A program made the translations under genes and the position numbers. Of a stretch of DNA of 64,000 nucleotides, positions 17,537-25,256 are shown in pieces. The DNA comes from CAZGKW01 sp964526295 (lineage in GTDB: Bacteria > Planctomycetota > Phycisphaerae > FEN-1346): positions 1 through 64,000 of the forward strand of contig CAZGKW010000001.1 of the NCBI GenBank assembly GCA_964526295.1. Direction: 5' to 3'. The number at the start of each line of letters is the position of its first letter. The first letter of the stretch is position 1. The notes beneath the pieces were generated by a model. It was given only the letters and a program-made list of their open reading frames with translations, had not been told where the DNA came from and made no database searches.

Positions 17537-19294
17537 TTACAGGCCAAGTTCCTGACGAACCAGGTACGTGGGCACCGGCTCGGGCGCCCCCTCTTCGCGG
17601 CGCGGCACGCCGAGGTACTCGAGCGTCTGCTCCAGGACCTTCCGCGCGGCGGGGGCCGCGACCGTCCCCCCGTAGAACCCGATCTCCTTGGTCGGCTCGT
17701 TGACCGACATCAGGACGACCACCCGCGGGTCGTCCACCGGGGCGCCCGCCACAAACGAGCTGATGTAGCGGGTGTGGCTGACGGCCCCCGTCTCGGGGTC
17801 CACCCCCTGGGCCGTGCCGGTCTTGCCGAACACCCGGTAGCCGGGCAGGCGGCAGTTGCGGCCCGTGCCGATCTCGACGACCTGGTGGAGTACCTGGTGC
17901 CGCATCGTACTGGCCGTCTCGGGCCGCATGGCCCGCCGGAGCATCTCGGGCTTCGACAGGTCGACGACGACCCGCCCGCGGGCGTCCATGACGGCGCGGA
18001 CCACCTTCGGCCGCAGGACCTTGCCCCCGTTGGCGAACGCACAGAACGCCGTGGCGAGTTGGAGCGGCGTGGCGCTGAACTCCTGGCCGAACGGCACCCG
18101 CGTCGTCGAGTACTTCGTCCACCGGCCGAGCGGATAGACCTTGCCGGCGCTCTCGCCGGGCAGCCGGATGCCCGTGCGGAGGCCGAAGCCGAAGTCGCCG
18201 AGGGCCTGGTAGAGCTGCTGGTTGCCCATGACGACGCCGATCTTGGCCATGCCGATGTTGCTCGACTTGATGACGATCATCTCGAAGGTGAGTTCGCCGT
18301 AGCCGTGGCCGGCGTCGCGGAGGCGGCGCTCCGCCCAGTAGCCGTCCTCGCAGTAGAACGTCTCGCCGAGCCGCACCAAGCCCCTTTCGAGGGCCTTGGC
18401 GGCGATGTAGGGCTTGGCGGTGCTGCCCGGCGGGTGGGGATCGGTCAGGGCCCGGTTCCGGCGGGCGTCGCGGGGGAAGTCGGCAAAGCGGCCCGGCTCG
18501 AACGTCGGCACGTTGGCCATCGCCAGCACGGCCCCCGTGTGGGGGTCCATGACGACGGCGGCCCCGCTCTTGGCCCGGTACCGTTCGACCGCCTCGGCCA
18601 GGGCTTCCTCGGCGAAGGCCTGGACGGCCGCATCGATCGTCAGGACCAGGTGCTGGCCGTCCTCGGCCGGGACGAACTGGTCCGGCCGCGACCAGATCGG
18701 GCGCCGCCGTCGGTCGGCCAGGATGAAGGCCTCGCCCTCGCGGCCGGCCAGCCGCCCGTCGTAGAGCTTCTCCAGCCCCTCCAGGCCCTGCTCGTCGCTG
18801 CCGACGAAGCCGACGACGTGGGCCGCCAGGCTCCCGTTCGGGTACCGCCGCCGGCCCTCGGTCACCAGGCCGATGCCGTAGACGCCCAGCTCGTCGACCG
18901 CACGGGCGACCTCGGGGCTGACGCGCCGGGCGAGCCATACGAACCGTGACGTCCGGTCGGCCGTGAGACGGCGGAAAACCTCGTCCCGGCCCAGGCCGAT
19001 GATCGGGGCGACCTTGACGGCCGCCTCCGAGTGGTCGCGGATGACCTTCGGGTCGGCGAAGACGCTTTGGCATTCGACGCTGCCGGCCAGGATCCGCAGC
19101 CGCGTGTCGAGGAGGCTGCCGCGGATGGGCCGGATGGGCACCCGCATGTAGTGCTGCCGGGCGGCCTGCTCGGCCAGCGGCCCCGACGACGTGACGTGGA
19201 TGAAAACGAGCCGGCCGGCCAGGGCGGCCAGCATGGCTCCGAGTCCCAGGCTGAGGGTCCAGGCGGTCACGGTTTGGCGTCTGGCGGGTGTCAC
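17537..19294 (-). CDS. ftsI: Division-specific class B penicillin-binding protein
   Basis: Bitopic D,D-transpeptidase acting with FtsW at the septum. The 585-residue protein has an N-terminal membrane span (about residues 11-33). The transpeptidase motifs are STAK (in PPGSTAKPYIAAK), SSN (in VIKSSNIGMAKIG) and KTG (in VFGKTGTAQG). No PASTA domain is present. The start is GTG with GAGGATG upstream. It is 44 bases before murE in the usual ftsI-murE order. Confidence 0.95.
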   Translation of the reverse strand: MTPARRQTVTAWTLSLGLGAMLAALAGRLVFIHVTSSGPLAEQAARQHYMRVPIRPIRGSLLDTRLRILAGSVECQSVFADPKVIRDHSEAAVKVAPIIGLGRDEVFRRLTADRTSRFVWLARRVSPEVARAVDELGVYGIGLVTEGRRRYPNGSLAAHVVGFVGSDEQGLEGLEKLYDGRLAGREGEAFILADRRRRPIWSRPDQFVPAEDGQHLVLTIDAAVQAFAEEALAEAVERYRAKSGAAVVMDPHTGAVLAMANVPTFEPGRFADFPRDARRNRALTDPHPPGSTAKPYIAAKALERGLVRLGETFYCEDGYWAERRLRDAGHGYGELTFEMIVIKSSNIGMAKIGVVMGNQQLYQALGDFGFGLRTGIRLPGESAGKVYPLGRWTKYSTTRVPFGQEFSATPLQLATAFCAFANGGKVLRPKVVRAVMDARGRVVVDLSKPEMLRRAMRPETASTMRHQVLHQVVEIGTGRNCRLPGYRVFGKTGTAQGVDPETGAVSHTRYISSFVAGAPVDDPRVVVLMSVNEPTKEIGFYGGTVAAPAARKVLEQTLEYLGVPRREEGAPEPVPTYLVRQELGL

Positions 19295-19352
19295 GTCCGC
19301 ATCCTCGGGCTGTCGTCGATTCCGTCCGCCTGGGCCGGTCTCAGGGGGCCCC

Positions 19353-19811
19353 TCAGGGCGGCGCCTGGGGCGGCGCCGAACGCTCCACTAACTGCATCGG
19401 CCCCTGGGCCGGCGTCCCGAGCGGCACCGGCGGCACCGGCGGAGGGGACGGCGGGTCGGCCGCCGGCTCCGAGCCCGGCTCCGCACCCCACGGGTCGAGC
19501 GGGACGAGCGGTCCCGGCTCAGGCGGCCGGGGGACCGGCTCGGCCAGCTCCGGCAAGGGGTCCATGAGGACCTCGACGCCCTCGCCCGCCTCGCGGAACG
19601 CCGCCGCGCCCTCCCGCAGCCGGTCGACGTTCTTCAGGTCGGCGATGGCCACGTGGAGCCTCCAGCAGGCCTTCTCCAGCCGCCGCTTCCGGCCGTACAG
19701 GGCGTGCAGACGGTTCCCCGCCCGGGAGGTCTCGGTGCGAAGGTGGACGACGGCGATGGCCAGGCCGGCCATCAGGGCTGCCGTCACACCGAGCCGCACC
19801 CAGAGTCTCAC
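19353..19811 (-). CDS. FtsL-like small bitopic protein with proline-rich tail
   Basis: A 152-residue protein with a short cytoplasmic tail, one membrane span (residues about 6-22), then a charged helical segment likely to form a coiled coil (about 25-85, RAGNRLHALYGRKRRLEKAC). A long Pro-rich tail follows (about 85-152). Size, topology and position immediately before ftsI match FtsL, the partner of FtsQ and FtsW/FtsI. Canonical FtsL ends soon after the coiled coil, so the Pro-rich tail is unusual. The GTG start overlaps the stop of the LysM gene by 4 bases. Assignment is by position and topology. Confidence 0.6.
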   Translation of the reverse strand: MRLWVRLGVTAALMAGLAIAVVHLRTETSRAGNRLHALYGRKRRLEKACWRLHVAIADLKNVDRLREGAAAFREAGEGVEVLMDPLPELAEPVPRPPEPGPLVPLDPWGAEPGSEPAADPPSPPPVPPVPLGTPAQGPMQLVERSAPPQAPP

Positions 19812-20833
19812 CGGATCACCCCCATCTGGTCGGCCGAGGCCGTGCCGTCGAGCAGCAGGATCCGCTGCCCCGCCTGCAAGAGGAGCGGGTCGGGCACGAG
19901 GTGCTCGTTCCTCAGATGGAGCAGACGCCCCAGGCTCTCGTCTCCGTAGACCTTCTCGGCGATGCGATGGAAGCTGTCGCCGGGCTGCACGACGTAGGTC
20001 GAGGGGTTCGGCGCCGGCGCCTCCACCAGGTCGGAGTGGTTCCCCAGGACCTGGGCGAGCTGGTCGGCCGTGACGCTGATGACGGGCGGGTCGCGCGGCT
20101 CGGGCTCACTCGGCGGCGCCGGGACGGGCGCCGGGACCGGTGAGGAGGGCCGGCGGCCCGGATCGGTCGCGGGCGCCCCCCCGGGCGGCTCGGGGATGAC
20201 GATCTCCTTGCCCACCACCAGCAGGTCCGGGTCGCGGATGACGCCGCGGTTGGCATCGAAGATCCGCCGCCAGTGCTGGGCCGAGCCGTAGAACCGCCGC
20301 GACAGGACCGTCAGGGAGTCCTTCTCGCGAATCGTGTACCGCCGGCCTCGGACCGGGGCCCGCGCGACCGCCCGGACGGGCTCGACGACCTCCGGCTCGA
20401 CCTCGGGCACCGGTGCGGGAGCCGCCGGGGCCGGTGCGGGCGGTGGAGCGGACGGCCCCCAGGACGGGTCCAGCTCCGGCCGGCGGCGCCGACGCGCCAC
20501 GGCCACCCCCTCCCGGCCTGACGGGTCGGTGAAGTCGTCGGCTTCGCGGTCAGCGGCGGCCCGCCGGGCCTCCGCGGCGGGCCCCCCCTGCTCCGCCGCT
20601 GCCGACGCCGACCTCGCGGGCCCGCCGAGCGGGAGCTCCAGGACCTGCCGCTCCAGCGTCGGGTCGACCCGCCGGACCGGGCCGGGCCCGATCAGGCGGA
20701 TGCCTTGCGTGGTCCCGAGCGGGAGGTCGGCATGCCCCTCCGCCTGGGTGCCTGCCCGGACGCTCAGGATGACGCCGAACAGGACGATGAACGAGAGCCC
20801 CACGAACAGTCCGACCTTGGTATCGCGCCCCAC
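19808..20833 (-). CDS. Membrane-anchored protein with two LysM domains
   Basis: Predicted peptidoglycan-binding envelope protein, 341 residues. One N-terminal membrane span (about residues 7-25) leaves the rest in the periplasm. The first LysM runs from about residue 166 (YTIREKDSLTVLSRRFYGS...VGKEIVIP). The second is C-terminal (TYVVQPGDSFHRIAEKVYG...QAGQRILLL). The domains are joined by Pro-rich linkers. It sits between rsmH and the FtsL-like gene, where a LysM protein is not part of the classical dcw set, so a septal wall-binding role is inferred. The GTG start has GGGGGAC upstream. Confidence 0.8.
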   Translation of the reverse strand: MGRDTKVGLFVGLSFIVLFGVILSVRAGTQAEGHADLPLGTTQGIRLIGPGPVRRVDPTLERQVLELPLGGPARSASAAAEQGGPAAEARRAAADREADDFTDPSGREGVAVARRRRRPELDPSWGPSAPPPAPAPAAPAPVPEVEPEVVEPVRAVARAPVRGRRYTIREKDSLTVLSRRFYGSAQHWRRIFDANRGVIRDPDLLVVGKEIVIPEPPGGAPATDPGRRPSSPVPAPVPAPPSEPEPRDPPVISVTADQLAQVLGNHSDLVEAPAPNPSTYVVQPGDSFHRIAEKVYGDESLGRLLHLRNEHLVPDPLLLQAGQRILLLDGTASADQMGVIR

Positions 20834-20921
20834 GGTACGTCCCCCACCCTATGGGTCCACACGTCCCCACCACTTGTCACGCCGGCCCCGCCCCCGGGTC
20901 CCCACCTGGGGGCGGCCTGTG

Positions 20922-21845
20922 TCACGCCGAGGGCAACGGCGCTTCCGGCCGGACCTTCTCGGCGGCCCGGAGCTTGGCGCTTCGGGCCCGCGGGTTCTCC
21001 CGGACCTCCTCGTCCGTGGCCGTGACGGGCTTCCGCGTCAGGGTCCTCGCGGTGCCCGCCCGGGCGGCCTCACGGAACCGGTCCTTGACGATCCGGTCCT
21101 CGCCGCTGTGAAACGAAAGGACCACCACGCGTCCGCCGACCGTCAGCCTGTCAAAGATCTTGCGGCAAAACTCGTCGAGGCTCCCGAGCTCGTCGTTGAC
21201 GGCCATCCGGAGGGCCATCAGCACGCGGGTCGCCGGATGGATCCGCTTCTTCCGCCGGTACCAGCCGGGCTGGGCCCGGGCGACGATCTCGACCAGCCGG
21301 TCGGTCCGGTCGATCGGCCGGTCCTCGACGATGGCCCGGGCGATCCGCCGGGCGAACGGCTGGTCGCCCAACTCGCTGAACAGGTCCGCCAGCCGCTCGC
21401 GGTCCCATCGGTTGACGATTTCGTGGGCCGTCAGCTCCTGTCGCGGATCGAACCGCATGTCGAGCGGCGCCGGGCGTTCGAAGCTGAAGCCGCGGTCGGA
21501 GGCAAGCTGCCGGCTCGACAGGCCAAGGTCCAGCAGGGCCCCGTCGAGGCGGGTCTCGCCCCGGTCGGCCAGTGCGTGGTCGAAGTCGCGGAAATTGGCG
21601 TGGCAGTATTCGACGTCCCCCGGCCGCCCGAATCGGGCCTTCAGGCGAGCCAGGGCTTCGGGGTCCCGATCCAGCACGAAGAGTCGCCCACCGGGCCGAA
21701 TCCGGTCCAGCAAGGCTGCCGCGTGGCCCCCTTCGCCGCCCGTCCCGTCCAGGACCACCCGGCCGGGTCGGGGTGCCAGGCAGTCGAGGACCTCGTCGAG
21801 CATCACCGGCACGTGGCCGGGGACGGGGTTCACGATCCCCCCCAC
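20922..21845 (-). CDS. rsmH: 16S rRNA (cytosine(1402)-N4)-methyltransferase
   Basis: SAM-dependent methyltransferase of 16S rRNA C1402 (also called MraW). The 307-residue protein starts with VPGHVPVMLDEVLDCL and has the SAM loop LDGTGGEGGHA. It also carries DLGLSSRQLASDRGFSF and SFHSGEDRIVKDRF, all diagnostic. The GTG at 21845 is given; a second in-frame GTG four codons later, preceded by GGGGGGA, is a good alternative. It follows mraZ and one small ORF, close to the standard mraZ-rsmH order. Confidence 0.96.
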   Translation of the reverse strand: MGGIVNPVPGHVPVMLDEVLDCLAPRPGRVVLDGTGGEGGHAAALLDRIRPGGRLFVLDRDPEALARLKARFGRPGDVEYCHANFRDFDHALADRGETRLDGALLDLGLSSRQLASDRGFSFERPAPLDMRFDPRQELTAHEIVNRWDRERLADLFSELGDQPFARRIARAIVEDRPIDRTDRLVEIVARAQPGWYRRKKRIHPATRVLMALRMAVNDELGSLDEFCRKIFDRLTVGGRVVVLSFHSGEDRIVKDRFREAARAGTARTLTRKPVTATDEEVRENPRARSAKLRAAEKVRPEAPLPSA

Positions 21846-21852
21846 TTCGGGG

Positions 21853-22098
21853 CTAATGGACGGCCGAGGAGAGCGTCGCGCCGGCCTCCAGGCGGACCAG
21901 CAGCCCCCGGACGTCGCTGGAGAGCTTGACGTCGCGGTACGGTCCCCCCCGGGCGTTCACGCCGGCCAGGCGGTCCTCCAGGCGGTGCAGCTCCCGGTTC
22001 AGGTCGTCGGCCGACAGGTACGCTTCGGCGTGGGGGCCGGCAATCGCCTTGCGAACCAGCCCCAGACCCGTGCCCTTGGTGTCTCGCTCCACGGCCAT
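21853..22098 (-). CDS. Small hypothetical protein between mraZ and rsmH
   Basis: An 81-residue protein from the ATG at 22098, which is preceded by GAGGAGAAGGAG; the reading frame extends upstream but that part looks like untranslated low-complexity sequence. It is charged and probably helical (SADDLNRELHRLEDRLAG), with no signal peptide or membrane span. It ends 7 bases before rsmH, so it belongs to the operon. I do not recognise a family. Confidence 0.55.
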   Translation of the reverse strand: MAVERDTKGTGLGLVRKAIAGPHAEAYLSADDLNRELHRLEDRLAGVNARGGPYRDVKLSSDVRGLLVRLEAGATLSSAVH

Positions 22099-22312
22099 CT
22101 CCTTCTCCTCGTGCGACCTGGGTTCGCGGGACCTCGTCCTCGCCGCCGGTCGGCCCGCCGCGGTGGGCGGCAGGCCGGTGCGTCCCGTGTGCCGGTATGA
22201 CTCCTCAATCGTCCCTGGGCCGCCCCACTGCTCGGCCGTCGGGACGTGTCTTGGGTTCGGGCCGCCCGGGTGGGCGTGCGCCCACCCGGACGACCCCCAA
22301 GGGGGCTCCATG

Positions 22313-22834
22313 TCAAGGGGCCGGCGGGGCCTCGGCCTGGGCCTCCGCCTCGGCGGAGGCGACCGCCGGCGCCGCCTTTCGGCGCTCGGTCACCCGCACG
22401 GCCAGCTCGTCTCGCGACGGGTACGTCTCGTCCAGCCAGCCCTGCCACCGGTCGGCGTCCCAGACCTGGATGTGGTCGTAGGCCCCGACGATGGCGACGT
22501 TCTTCGTGATGTTGCACCGGCGGAGCAGCCGCTCGGGCAGAAGCACCCGGCCCAGCCGGTCGACCTCGACGTACTCGGTCAGGGAATAGTACAGCCGCTG
22601 GAAGCTGCGGACGTCCTCGTCGGCCAGCTCGTCGGGGTCGAACCGTGGCGACCGGCGGCGGTAGACCTCCGGGGTGTAGAGGCAGAGGGCCCCGTCGTAC
22701 TCGGCCACGGCGTAGAAGGCACAGGTCTGCTCCCTGGGGTAGATGACATCACGAAGCTTGGATGGGATGGTGAGCCGCGACTTGGAGTCGATCGCGTGGA
22801 AATACTCGCCGGTGAATGGCGCGTGGTTGGCCAT
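22313..22834 (-). CDS. mraZ: Transcriptional regulator MraZ
   Basis: AbrB-like double-swapped-hairpin DNA-binding protein that usually represses its own dcw operon. The protein (173 residues from the ATG at 22834) starts FTGEYFHAIDSKSRLTIPSKLRD, the first MraZ repeat, and has the second repeat as YVEVDRLGRVLLPERL. An in-frame GTG at 22849 would add five residues. The C-terminus is an Ala/Glu/Pro tail. The upstream region carries a promoter and TGGGA-type repeats that are candidate binding sites. Confidence 0.95.
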   Translation of the reverse strand: MANHAPFTGEYFHAIDSKSRLTIPSKLRDVIYPREQTCAFYAVAEYDGALCLYTPEVYRRRSPRFDPDELADEDVRSFQRLYYSLTEYVEVDRLGRVLLPERLLRRCNITKNVAIVGAYDHIQVWDADRWQGWLDETYPSRDELAVRVTERRKAAPAVASAEAEAQAEAPPAP

Positions 22835-22874
22835 GCGGCAGGTCCCCACAATTTCCTACACGACGTGCTTTACA

Positions 22875-22958
22875 TCCCACCTGTCTCCCCTTCTATCGAA
22901 TCTTTCTCCCACCTGTCAACACAAATCCCGCGGTTTTTCCAGGGGTTTTTTCGCCCCT
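22875..22958 (-). promoter_or_regulatory. dcw operon promoter with candidate MraZ operator repeats
   Basis: On the minus strand TTGACA (22914-22919) and TAGAAG (22890-22895) are 18 bases apart. The 11-base word GACAGGTGGGA occurs twice exactly (22907-22917 and 22875-22885, 32 bases apart), with GGGGAGA between them about 11 bases before the second. MraZ is known to bind TGGGN direct repeats at about 10-base period, so these are good operator candidates. Upstream A-tracts near 22933-22951 resemble an UP element. The region is clearly AT-richer than its surroundings. Confidence 0.65.
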
Positions 22959-23190
22959 CAAGATTTCGTATCCCCGCGGCGCTAAGGGCCCTAGATGCTG
23001 GGCCTTTCGCGGACGATTTTTGCGGCCCGATTCCGGCGGCCGGTCGGGCCTCGTACCGATGCACCGCGAGGCCGTGGCGAAGGTTGCGGCCGTGTCACGC
23101 TGACCGGGACCCAGGCACCCGCGGATGGGATCGAATGAGGGCCTTACGTGACCGTTTGCGCGCGGGGGTTTCGCTTACCGCGGCAGCCGC
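22959..23190. other. Intergenic stretch upstream of the dcw promoter
   Basis: Together with the promoter region this makes about 340 bases without a gene. Beyond the promoter and A-tracts I see no ORF with a convincing start and no clear repeat here. Confidence 0.4.
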
Positions 23191-23469
23191 TTGTCGATAG
23201 CGTTCTGCTATCGGTCGAAGGGGCGCTTGCGGGAGGCGACACGTGACGCCCTTATTCGCGGCCTGGACGCGGAAACTCTTAAGCGGCTCAAGGCCCGCGC
23301 CAAGCGCCACGGCCGGTCGCTCCAAAGCGAAGCCAGGCGCCTGCCGGAGCAGGCCGCCGGCGCCGAGCCCGAAGAGGTGACCGCCATGCTCGACCGCTGG
23401 AAGGAGCGGTTCGCCGGCCGCAAGTTCTCCTCGAGTGCGGCACTCATCCGCGAGGACCGGGACCGGTAA
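23191..23469 (+). pseudogene. Orphan FitA/VapB-like antitoxin, start probably frameshifted
   Basis: The translated frame contains DALIRGLDAETLKRLKARAKRHGRSLQSEARRL (in two halves under 20 residues: an RHH-type DNA-binding segment) and ends LIREDRDR. That layout is typical of FitA/VapB antitoxins, whose C-terminus blocks a PIN-domain toxin. No toxin gene follows; 23470-23721 is palindromic non-coding DNA. A strong GGGAGG site precedes a GTG at 23243, but that GTG is one base out of frame with the antitoxin. The only in-frame starts are TTG codons (23191, 23227). A hairpin CGATAGC-gttct-GCTATCG at 23195-23213 may be the old operator. Most likely a decaying remnant. Confidence 0.55.
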
Positions 23470-23537
23470 ACGCCGGGGTCGTCCGCTCCCTTCGGATACT
23501 TCGCCGCCTGCCGTCTGTGGGATGGCCTCGAACGGCG

Positions 23538-23723
23538 GTCCCGGCGCGCCGGGACTGCGCTCGTCCCGACTCGGTCGGGACTCGGTCGGAAGGGCGCGTG
23601 GGGGTGGACGGCCGGGGAGTGCGGGATGCCAGGCCGCCTGGGGGCTTCTCCACCCTCACCGCGTTCCTCTCCCCCGGCGGGGCAAGGCCCTCAAGGGAGA
23701 GGGGGGACAGGGAATTGTTCCCT
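23538..23723. repeat. Cluster of palindromes after the antitoxin remnant
   Basis: An 18-base perfect palindrome lies at 23538-23555 (GTCCCGGCGCGCCGGGAC). A hairpin with 7-base arms is at 23564-23580 (TCCCGAC/GTCGGGA). A CCTCTCCC...GGGAGAGG pair lies within about 23665-23706, and AGGGAA-ttg-TTCCCT is at 23709-23723 over the stop of the next gene. The CCTCTCCC/GGGAGAGG pattern recurs near 57944-57962 and, less well, 29650 and 62100. Confidence 0.6.
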
Positions 23724-25227
23724 AACCGCCGGGCGGTGTGCGGAGGACGACGAGCGTCCCGGCGGCGCGGTCGCCCAGGCGCTGCGGGCGGGGGCCGACC
23801 AGGATCGAGATGGTCCCCACGAAGTAGAACGTCGGGAGCCAGTCGAACAGGCGGAGAACGTTCCGCGCGACCAGCCGGCCGGTCGTCGCCTTCTCGCCGG
23901 AGACGGCACGGACCTCCAGGCCGAACAGGGCCTTCCCGAGCGTCCGGCCCCACCCCACCTCGGCCACCGCGAAGTACAGGACGACCCCGGCGAAACCGAT
24001 CAGCTCGATCGGCAGCAACTCCTGCCATGCCGGCTCGGGGCCCTGGAGCACGCGGTCGCGAAGGCCGGGCCACGCCGCCAGAAGGACCAGCGCCACGGCC
24101 ATGCTCGAGAGGAGGTGGTCGACGACGGCCGCCCCGCCGCGGCGCCACAGCGACGCCGGCACGACACCTTCCGGGTAGGCCTGCCCGGCCTTCGCCTGCC
24201 GGGCGACCTGCCGCCCCCTGGCCACCAGCACCAGGAGTCCTGCCAGCACGACGCCGAAGACGATGACCTCGATGGCCCCTTCGGTCCTGTCTGAGGGCGG
24301 GGCTTTCTCGGCCTGGACCGGTTCGAACGCCTCGACCTCTCCGGTTTCGGGGTCAAGCTCCGCTACGGCGGGCCCTCCGTCGATCCGGGCGGCGAGGACG
24401 AACCGGTCGCCCCACCGGGCCAGCGCCAGCCGCCCCTCCGGAAGCTCGGCGTCGGCATTCACCTCGGCCGTCTCGTGGAAATCCTCGTCGGTCGTCTCGT
24501 AAGTCGCGACCGCCCACCGGCCGGGGGCGTCGCCGGCACCGGGCTTGCGGTACAGGCACACCATGGTCTCGGCGGCGGCCGCCACGCTGGGCCCCTCCTG
24601 GAGGCGGATCCGCGACGGGGCCGCCAGGCGCCAGCCCTCCTCGTCGAGCCAGGCGAAGCGGACGCGAAAGCCCTCCTCGCCGAGGAAGCCGCCGGCGGCC
24701 GGTTCCCGCCACAAGAGGTACAGCCGCCCCAGGTGCCGGACGGCGGTCGGCTCGGCCAGCTCGGATGGGAGGGCGGCGTCGATCCGCCGGCGGGTCCACC
24801 CCGAGCCGTCCCACCGGGCGTACAGGGGGTTGCCGTCGGGGTCCCGGCCCAGGGCGTCGAGGGCCAGGCCGTCCTCCGCCAGGGCCAGAGTCCGCCAGCC
24901 CGGGACGGGCGGCTCCTGGACGTCGGGGCGGCCCAAGCCGAACAGGCCGCACCGGCCCGACGGGAAGAAGACGGCGAGCCGCTCGCGGTAGGCGGCGACG
25001 GCCTGCGGGGTGCCCTCGACCGGCTCGCAGGGGTGCCACGCCCCCGCCGCATCGCCCTGCCAGGGCCGGAACCGGCCGTCGGCGACGTCGACCACGAAGA
25101 GGTTGTTGGGGTTGCCGACGGCCAGGAGGCGGGGCCCGTCGGCCTCGGTGGCGGGCCCTTCGCAGCCGGCCCCGGCGGCCGCCAGGCACGCGGCCAGCAG
25201 GATGGTCACGCGTCGGCTCATGGGCAT
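23722..25227 (-). CDS. Lipoprotein sensor-like region fused to an RDD membrane domain
   Basis: A 501-residue protein of unknown function. The N-terminus is a lipoprotein signal (LLAACLAAAGAGC). It is followed by about 300 residues of Trp/Gly-rich repeats that look like a beta-propeller (LLAVGNPNNLFVVDVADGRF; VRHLGRLYLLWREP). Then comes a membrane span (about 345-360) and a C-terminal RDD domain (LWRRGGAAVVDHLLSS...TLGKALFGLEV...LGDRAAGTLVVL). Starts at 25227 or 25221 both work; the open frame farther upstream antisense to the PAP2 gene is not used. It is last in a four-gene envelope operon. Confidence 0.7.
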   Translation of the reverse strand: MPMSRRVTILLAACLAAAGAGCEGPATEADGPRLLAVGNPNNLFVVDVADGRFRPWQGDAAGAWHPCEPVEGTPQAVAAYRERLAVFFPSGRCGLFGLGRPDVQEPPVPGWRTLALAEDGLALDALGRDPDGNPLYARWDGSGWTRRRIDAALPSELAEPTAVRHLGRLYLLWREPAAGGFLGEEGFRVRFAWLDEEGWRLAAPSRIRLQEGPSVAAAAETMVCLYRKPGAGDAPGRWAVATYETTDEDFHETAEVNADAELPEGRLALARWGDRFVLAARIDGGPAVAELDPETGEVEAFEPVQAEKAPPSDRTEGAIEVIVFGVVLAGLLVLVARGRQVARQAKAGQAYPEGVVPASLWRRGGAAVVDHLLSSMAVALVLLAAWPGLRDRVLQGPEPAWQELLPIELIGFAGVVLYFAVAEVGWGRTLGKALFGLEVRAVSGEKATTGRLVARNVLRLFDWLPTFYFVGTISILVGPRPQRLGDRAAGTLVVLRTPPGG

Positions 25228-25256
25228 GTTTTTGGCGACCGAGGCCCGGCGGGCCG

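Noticed and set aside
16017..19073. murE-ftsI fusion suggested by one long open frame
   Set aside because: The upstream part is in the wrong frame for ftsI, and murE has its own ribosome site and conserved N-terminus at 17492.
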